Source of the DNA: JBEKYH01 sp049511115
GTDB taxonomy: Bacteria; Planctomycetota; Phycisphaerae; Tepidisphaerales; Tepidisphaeraceae
DNA length: 8,293 bases
Direction: 5' to 3'
NCBI GenBank assembly: GCA_049511115.1
Contig: JBEKYH010000208.1
Location: 1-8,293 of the forward strand
Below, piece after piece: positions 5,850 to 8,293 of the stretch. The translations under genes and the position numbers were made by a program. How positions within the stretch are numbered: the first letter of the stretch is position 1; the number at the start of each line of letters is the position of its first letter. The notes below the pieces were generated by a model. The model did no database searches. It was not told the origin of the DNA and was given only the letters and a program-made list of their open reading frames with translations.

Positions 5850-6383
5850 CTATTCCTGTGCGTCCGCCGGCGCCACCGGCAGCACATGCACCGCTCTTCC
5901 CGGAATCGGCGTGTACCCAGTCCCGGGGCCGCCCGAGAAATCGCCGGGATGCGCCGGGTCCGCCGGCGGATTGGCCGTGTAGGTCGGCGGCAGATAAAAG
6001 CTCGTCGCCTCTAGCTGCGCATACGGGTTGACCTGAATCATATACACCGGCAAAAGCAGCGTATTCAGCAGGAAAACCGGCGTTTCCACGACGGCGTGCT
6101 TGATCGGCCCCAGCTTGGGACTTGCCACCAGCGGAGAGTCCGCGTACCCGGCCGTCGAAGAGAAATTCGGATAGACCGCCGCCATGATCGGCCATTGCCG
6201 CGCTGCCATGGCCGGATCCACCACGATTGGGTCGGCGTTCACCAAATCCGGCTGCTGTTTCTGCCCAACCTGGACCGATTGGCAACCCCCGCCCGCAAGC
6301 GCTCCGCCTGCCAGCAGCAGGCCCGCCGCGCATCGAATGGTCTTTTGCGACGCCAAGTGCCGATTATGGATTAAAAATATCAT
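5850..6383 (-). CDS. Predicted lipoprotein or exported protein of unknown function (second of two)
   Basis: 177 residues from ATG 6383. A signal-like N-terminus has basic residues, a hydrophobic AAGLLLAGGALAGGGC run (19-34) and C34 as the possible lipidated cysteine; the lipobox (AGGGC) is poor at the -3 position, so plain secretion is also possible. A second hydrophobic stretch lies at about 99-117 (VETPVFLLNTLLLPVYM). The C-terminal half is rich in Pro, Gly and Ala and likely unstructured. The start overlaps the upstream lipoprotein gene by 20 bases, indicating coupled translation. A TTG at 6356 would give a shorter, more typical signal peptide (M-ASQKTIRC...) without overlap, but has no ribosome site. 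I do not recognise the family. The last residues are followed by the 5757-5797 hairpin. Confidence 0.65.
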   Translation of the reverse strand: MIFLIHNRHLASQKTIRCAAGLLLAGGALAGGGCQSVQVGQKQQPDLVNADPIVVDPAMAARQWPIMAAVYPNFSSTAGYADSPLVASPKLGPIKHAVVETPVFLLNTLLLPVYMIQVNPYAQLEATSFYLPPTYTANPPADPAHPGDFSGGPGTGYTPIPGRAVHVLPVAPADAQE

Positions 6384-6600
6384 TCAAATCTCGCTGCATG
6401 GCCTGGTTATCGTAATTCCCGATTCCGCCTCCGCTGATATCGGTATTATCCATGTTGGGAGTGTACCCCATCGGATCCTTCAGCGCCTGATCCTGCCGCT
6501 GCGACGCCTGCGCCATCGTGCTGGGCTGCTGACACCCAACCACTAGAACAACAAGCAAACCCGCCGCCGTCACTCCCGCTGTTCGCATGACTTTTCGCAT
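6364..6600 (-). CDS. Small predicted lipoprotein of unknown function (first of two)
   Basis: 78 residues. The start ATG 6600 has an excellent AAAGGAG ribosome site five bases upstream. The N-terminus is a compact lipoprotein signal: MRKVMR, a hydrophobic core (about 7-21) and lipobox V-V-G-C with C23 as the lipidated cysteine. The mature part is only about 55 residues, polar, rich in Gln, Asn and Asp, with a GGGIGN stretch near 57-62 and no recognisable domain. No Asp follows the cysteine (it is Gln), which in enterobacterial rules would mean outer-membrane sorting, if those rules apply here. It overlaps the next predicted lipoprotein gene by 20 bases, so the two are probably one transcript and may form one envelope component. 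Confidence 0.75.
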   Translation of the reverse strand: MRKVMRTAGVTAAGLLVVLVVGCQQPSTMAQASQRQDQALKDPMGYTPNMDNTDISGGGIGNYDNQAMQRDLNDIFNP

Positions 6601-6633
6601 CGCGTCTCCTTTTGGCTCAGGACTAAAGGACTG

Positions 6634-6760
6634 ATACGGATCGTGATTGGTTCATCCGCGCGGTCTGGCGTAGGGTGGGTGTACTCGCCCACCGTTTGAC
6701 GCGAGCGGTGGGCGAGTACACCCACCCTACCCGAGCGCGCGGAGTAATCACGATCCGTAT
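6634..6760. repeat. 127-base symmetric palindrome with two inverted REP-like units at its core
   Basis: Three nested pairs of arms are complementary: outer 15 bases (6634-6648 with 6746-6760, perfect), middle 7 bases (6656-6662 with 6736-6742) and inner 25 bases (6670-6694 with 6706-6730, perfect) around an 11-base loop. Each inner arm starts with GTAG and then folds on its own: GGTGGGTG and CGCCCACC around TACT. GTAG at the foot of a hairpin is the known layout of REP sequences mobilised by RAYT (TnpA-REP) enzymes; two inverted REPs form a BIME-like unit. It lies between guaB and the lipoprotein genes, so it could also end or protect the guaB transcript. No RAYT gene is in the window. Confidence 0.85.
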
Positions 6761-6812
6761 GAGTGCTGAGAACTGTGAGCTAAAAACGGAGAGGAAACCT
6801 GTGCATTTCCTG

Positions 6813-6840
6813 CTCGGCCCTCGGCCCTCAGTCCTCGCCT
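6813..6840. repeat. Short imperfect tandem repeat of a 7-base unit
   Basis: Four consecutive heptamers read CTCGGCC, CTCGGCC, CTCAGTC and CTCGCCT. The first two are identical and the others differ at two positions each. It lies in the gap downstream of guaB. No function is suggested. Confidence 0.4.
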
Positions 6841-6891
6841 CTATCGCGCTTGCCGCGCTGAGCCTTCAAGCGCCTCTCCCATATTAGTGCC

Positions 6892-8293
6892 TCACTGCCT
6901 GCTGCTTTCCAGGTACTCCACGGAATAATTTGGAGATTCTTTGGTGATGGTAATATCGTGCGGGTGGCTCTCCGCCATGCTGGCTGCCGAAATCCGGCAG
7001 AATTTGGCCTTCTTGCGGAGCTCCTCGATGTTCTTCGTCCCGCAATATCCCATTCCCGCCCGCAATCCGCCGACAAGCTGGTACACAAAATCCCCCAGCG
7101 GCCCGCGGTAGGGGACTCGCCCCTCGACGCCTTCGGGAACCAGCTTTCCCGTTTCCTTCACGCCCGCCTGCCCGTACCGGTCCTTCGATCCCTGGATCAT
7201 CGCCCCCATGCTCCCCATGCCGCGATAGGTTTTGTATCGCCGCCCGGCATGAATGACCATTTCCCCGGGGCTTTCGTCGAGCCCCGCCAGAAGGCTCCCC
7301 ATCATCACGCAATGTGCCCCCGCCGCGATCGCCTTGGTGATATCGCCGCTGTGTCGAATTCCCCCATCGGCAATCACCGGCACACCCGCCGCTTCGGCGA
7401 CGGAAGAAGCCGCCATAATCGCCGACACCTGCGGCACTCCCACGCCGCTGACAATCCGCGTCGTGCAGATCGCCCCCGGACCGATGCCGACTTTCACTCC
7501 ATCCGCGCCTGCGTCAATCAAATCCTTAGCCCCTTCTGCCGTCGCCACATTCCCCGCGATCACCTGGATATTCCATTTCTTCTTAATCTCCCGCACCGTC
7601 TCCACCACATTGCGGCTGTGGCCATGCGCGGTGTCCACGACAACGATATCCACCTCCGCCGCAATCAGCGCCTCCACGCGGGCCATGTCCTTCACGCCCG
7701 TCGCCGCCCCCACGCGCAGCCGGCCGCGCTTGTCCTTGCACGACGCGGGAAACTGATGAATCTTATCGATGTCCCGCATGGTGATCAGCCCCGTCAGCCG
7801 GTTCTCCCGATCCACCAGCAAAAGTTTCTCCACCTTGGACCGGTACAGAATCCGCTCCGCCTCATCGAGCCCCGTTTCCTCCGAAGCCGTCACCAGGTTG
7901 GTTCGCGTCATCACTTCGCTGATGGTGCGGTTATCATCCTCCTGAAATTTCAAATCACGCCGCGTGAGTATTCCCATCAGCTTGGGCGGCTTGCCATTCC
8001 CCCCGTGCCCGGCGCGGCGGCGCGGCGACTGCCCCTGATCGTCCGAGTCCACAATCGGTATGCCGCTCACGTTGTACTCGCGCATCACCCTGCGCGCCGC
8101 CCCGATCGTAGCATTCGGCGGCAGCGTAATCGGATCGACGATCACGCCGTTCTCGCTGCGCTTCACCTTCTCCACTTCCCGCGCCTGATTTTCCACGGAT
8201 AGATTCTTATGAATAATCCCCAGCCCTCCTTCCTGCGCCAGCGCAATAGCCAGCGCCGATTCCGTCACCGTGTCCATCGGCGCAGAGAGCATC
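6892..8293 (-). CDS. guaB: Inosine-5'-monophosphate dehydrogenase, N-terminus cut off by the window
   Basis: 467 codons without interruption to the right edge. The protein oxidises IMP to XMP with NAD+, the committed step of GMP synthesis, as a cytoplasmic tetramer/octamer. The first Met in view (8292) is the internal one of MLSAPMDTVTE, about residue 44 in E. coli GuaB, so some 40-45 codons are missing. Counted from that Met: two CBS domains (about 48-180), the catalytic loop GPGAICTTR with Cys276, phosphate-binding ADGGIR (308-313) and GS (332-333), the flap with Arg372-Tyr373 in KDRY, and PEGVEGRVPY (386-395). All catalytic residues are present. Oddly, the first CBS domain carries about 18 extra basic, Gly-rich residues (about 86-103). 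The gene is followed by a 291-base gap holding the tandem heptamers and the large palindrome. Confidence 0.97.
   Translation of the reverse strand, partial: MLSAPMDTVTESALAIALAQEGGLGIIHKNLSVENQAREVEKVKRSENGVIVDPITLPPNATIGAARRVMREYNVSGIPIVDSDDQGQSPRRRAGHGGNGKPPKLMGILTRRDLKFQEDDNRTISEVMTRTNLVTASEETGLDEAERILYRSKVEKLLLVDRENRLTGLITMRDIDKIHQFPASCKDKRGRLRVGAATGVKDMARVEALIAAEVDIVVVDTAHGHSRNVVETVREIKKKWNIQVIAGNVATAEGAKDLIDAGADGVKVGIGPGAICTTRIVSGVGVPQVSAIMAASSVAEAAGVPVIADGGIRHSGDITKAIAAGAHCVMMGSLLAGLDESPGEMVIHAGRRYKTYRGMGSMGAMIQGSKDRYGQAGVKETGKLVPEGVEGRVPYRGPLGDFVYQLVGGLRAGMGYCGTKNIEELRKKAKFCRISAASMAESHPHDITITKESPNYSVEYLESSRQ

Noticed and set aside
6958..8202. 414-codon open frame antisense to guaB
   Set aside because: Its product is an Arg/His/Pro-rich sequence typical of the complement of a high-GC gene, and guaB explains the region fully.
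8290..8292. ATG at 8292 as the start of guaB
   Set aside because: It is the internal Met of the conserved MLSA.MDTVTE segment, about residue 44 of known GuaB proteins, and the reading frame is still open at the window edge.
1..8293. Spo0J-type parS site near parA
   Set aside because: I saw no sequence resembling TGTTTCACGTGAAACA anywhere in the window.
1..8293. CRISPR array, rRNA or complete insertion sequence
   Set aside because: No regularly spaced direct repeats, no rRNA-like stretch and no transposase frame were seen.

Overview
The window is bacterial chromosomal DNA of moderately high GC content. It carries housekeeping genes (IMP dehydrogenase, a chromosomal-type ParA ATPase, a CAT-anticodon tRNA) mixed with small lineage-type hypothetical proteins and predicted lipoproteins. 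No phage, transposase, rRNA or CRISPR array is visible. The gene style (short lipoproteins, a YkgJ-type cysteine-cluster protein, tandem small RHH-like proteins, long intergenic palindromes) reminds me of Planctomycetota, but this is a weak inference and no marker gene proves it.

Left part (1-1768): a leftward two-gene unit encodes a DUF1269 protein followed, with a 4-base ATGA overlap, by a FUSC-family efflux-type membrane protein. The FUSC gene has no stop and runs off the left edge. A good sigma-54-type -24/-12 promoter candidate lies upstream of this pair.

Centre-left (1769-3044), rightward: a HAD-superfamily phosphatase, a tRNA with a CAT anticodon (elongator Met or Ile2), and a 120-residue membrane protein of unknown function starting shortly after the tRNA.

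Centre (3080-5652), leftward: a CxxCxxCC (YkgJ-type) protein; two paralogous small ribbon-helix-helix-like proteins in tandem; a roughly 420-base gene-free, AT-richer stretch with a 27-base palindrome and a longer-range inverted repeat; and a ParA/Soj ATPase with its own likely promoter. No ParB is next to the ParA. Two possible DNA-binding proteins and a palindrome lie in its downstream space instead.

Right part (5680-8293), leftward: a dispersed-repeat-like hairpin, two overlapping genes for predicted lipoproteins, a 127-base symmetric palindrome whose core looks like two inverted REP units, and guaB (IMP dehydrogenase), cut at its 5' end by the right edge. The GuaB CBS module carries an unusual basic, glycine-rich insertion.

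The most distinctive structures are the ParA/RHH pair/palindrome neighbourhood, the REP-like double palindrome, and the sigma-54-like promoter before the DUF1269-FUSC pair.
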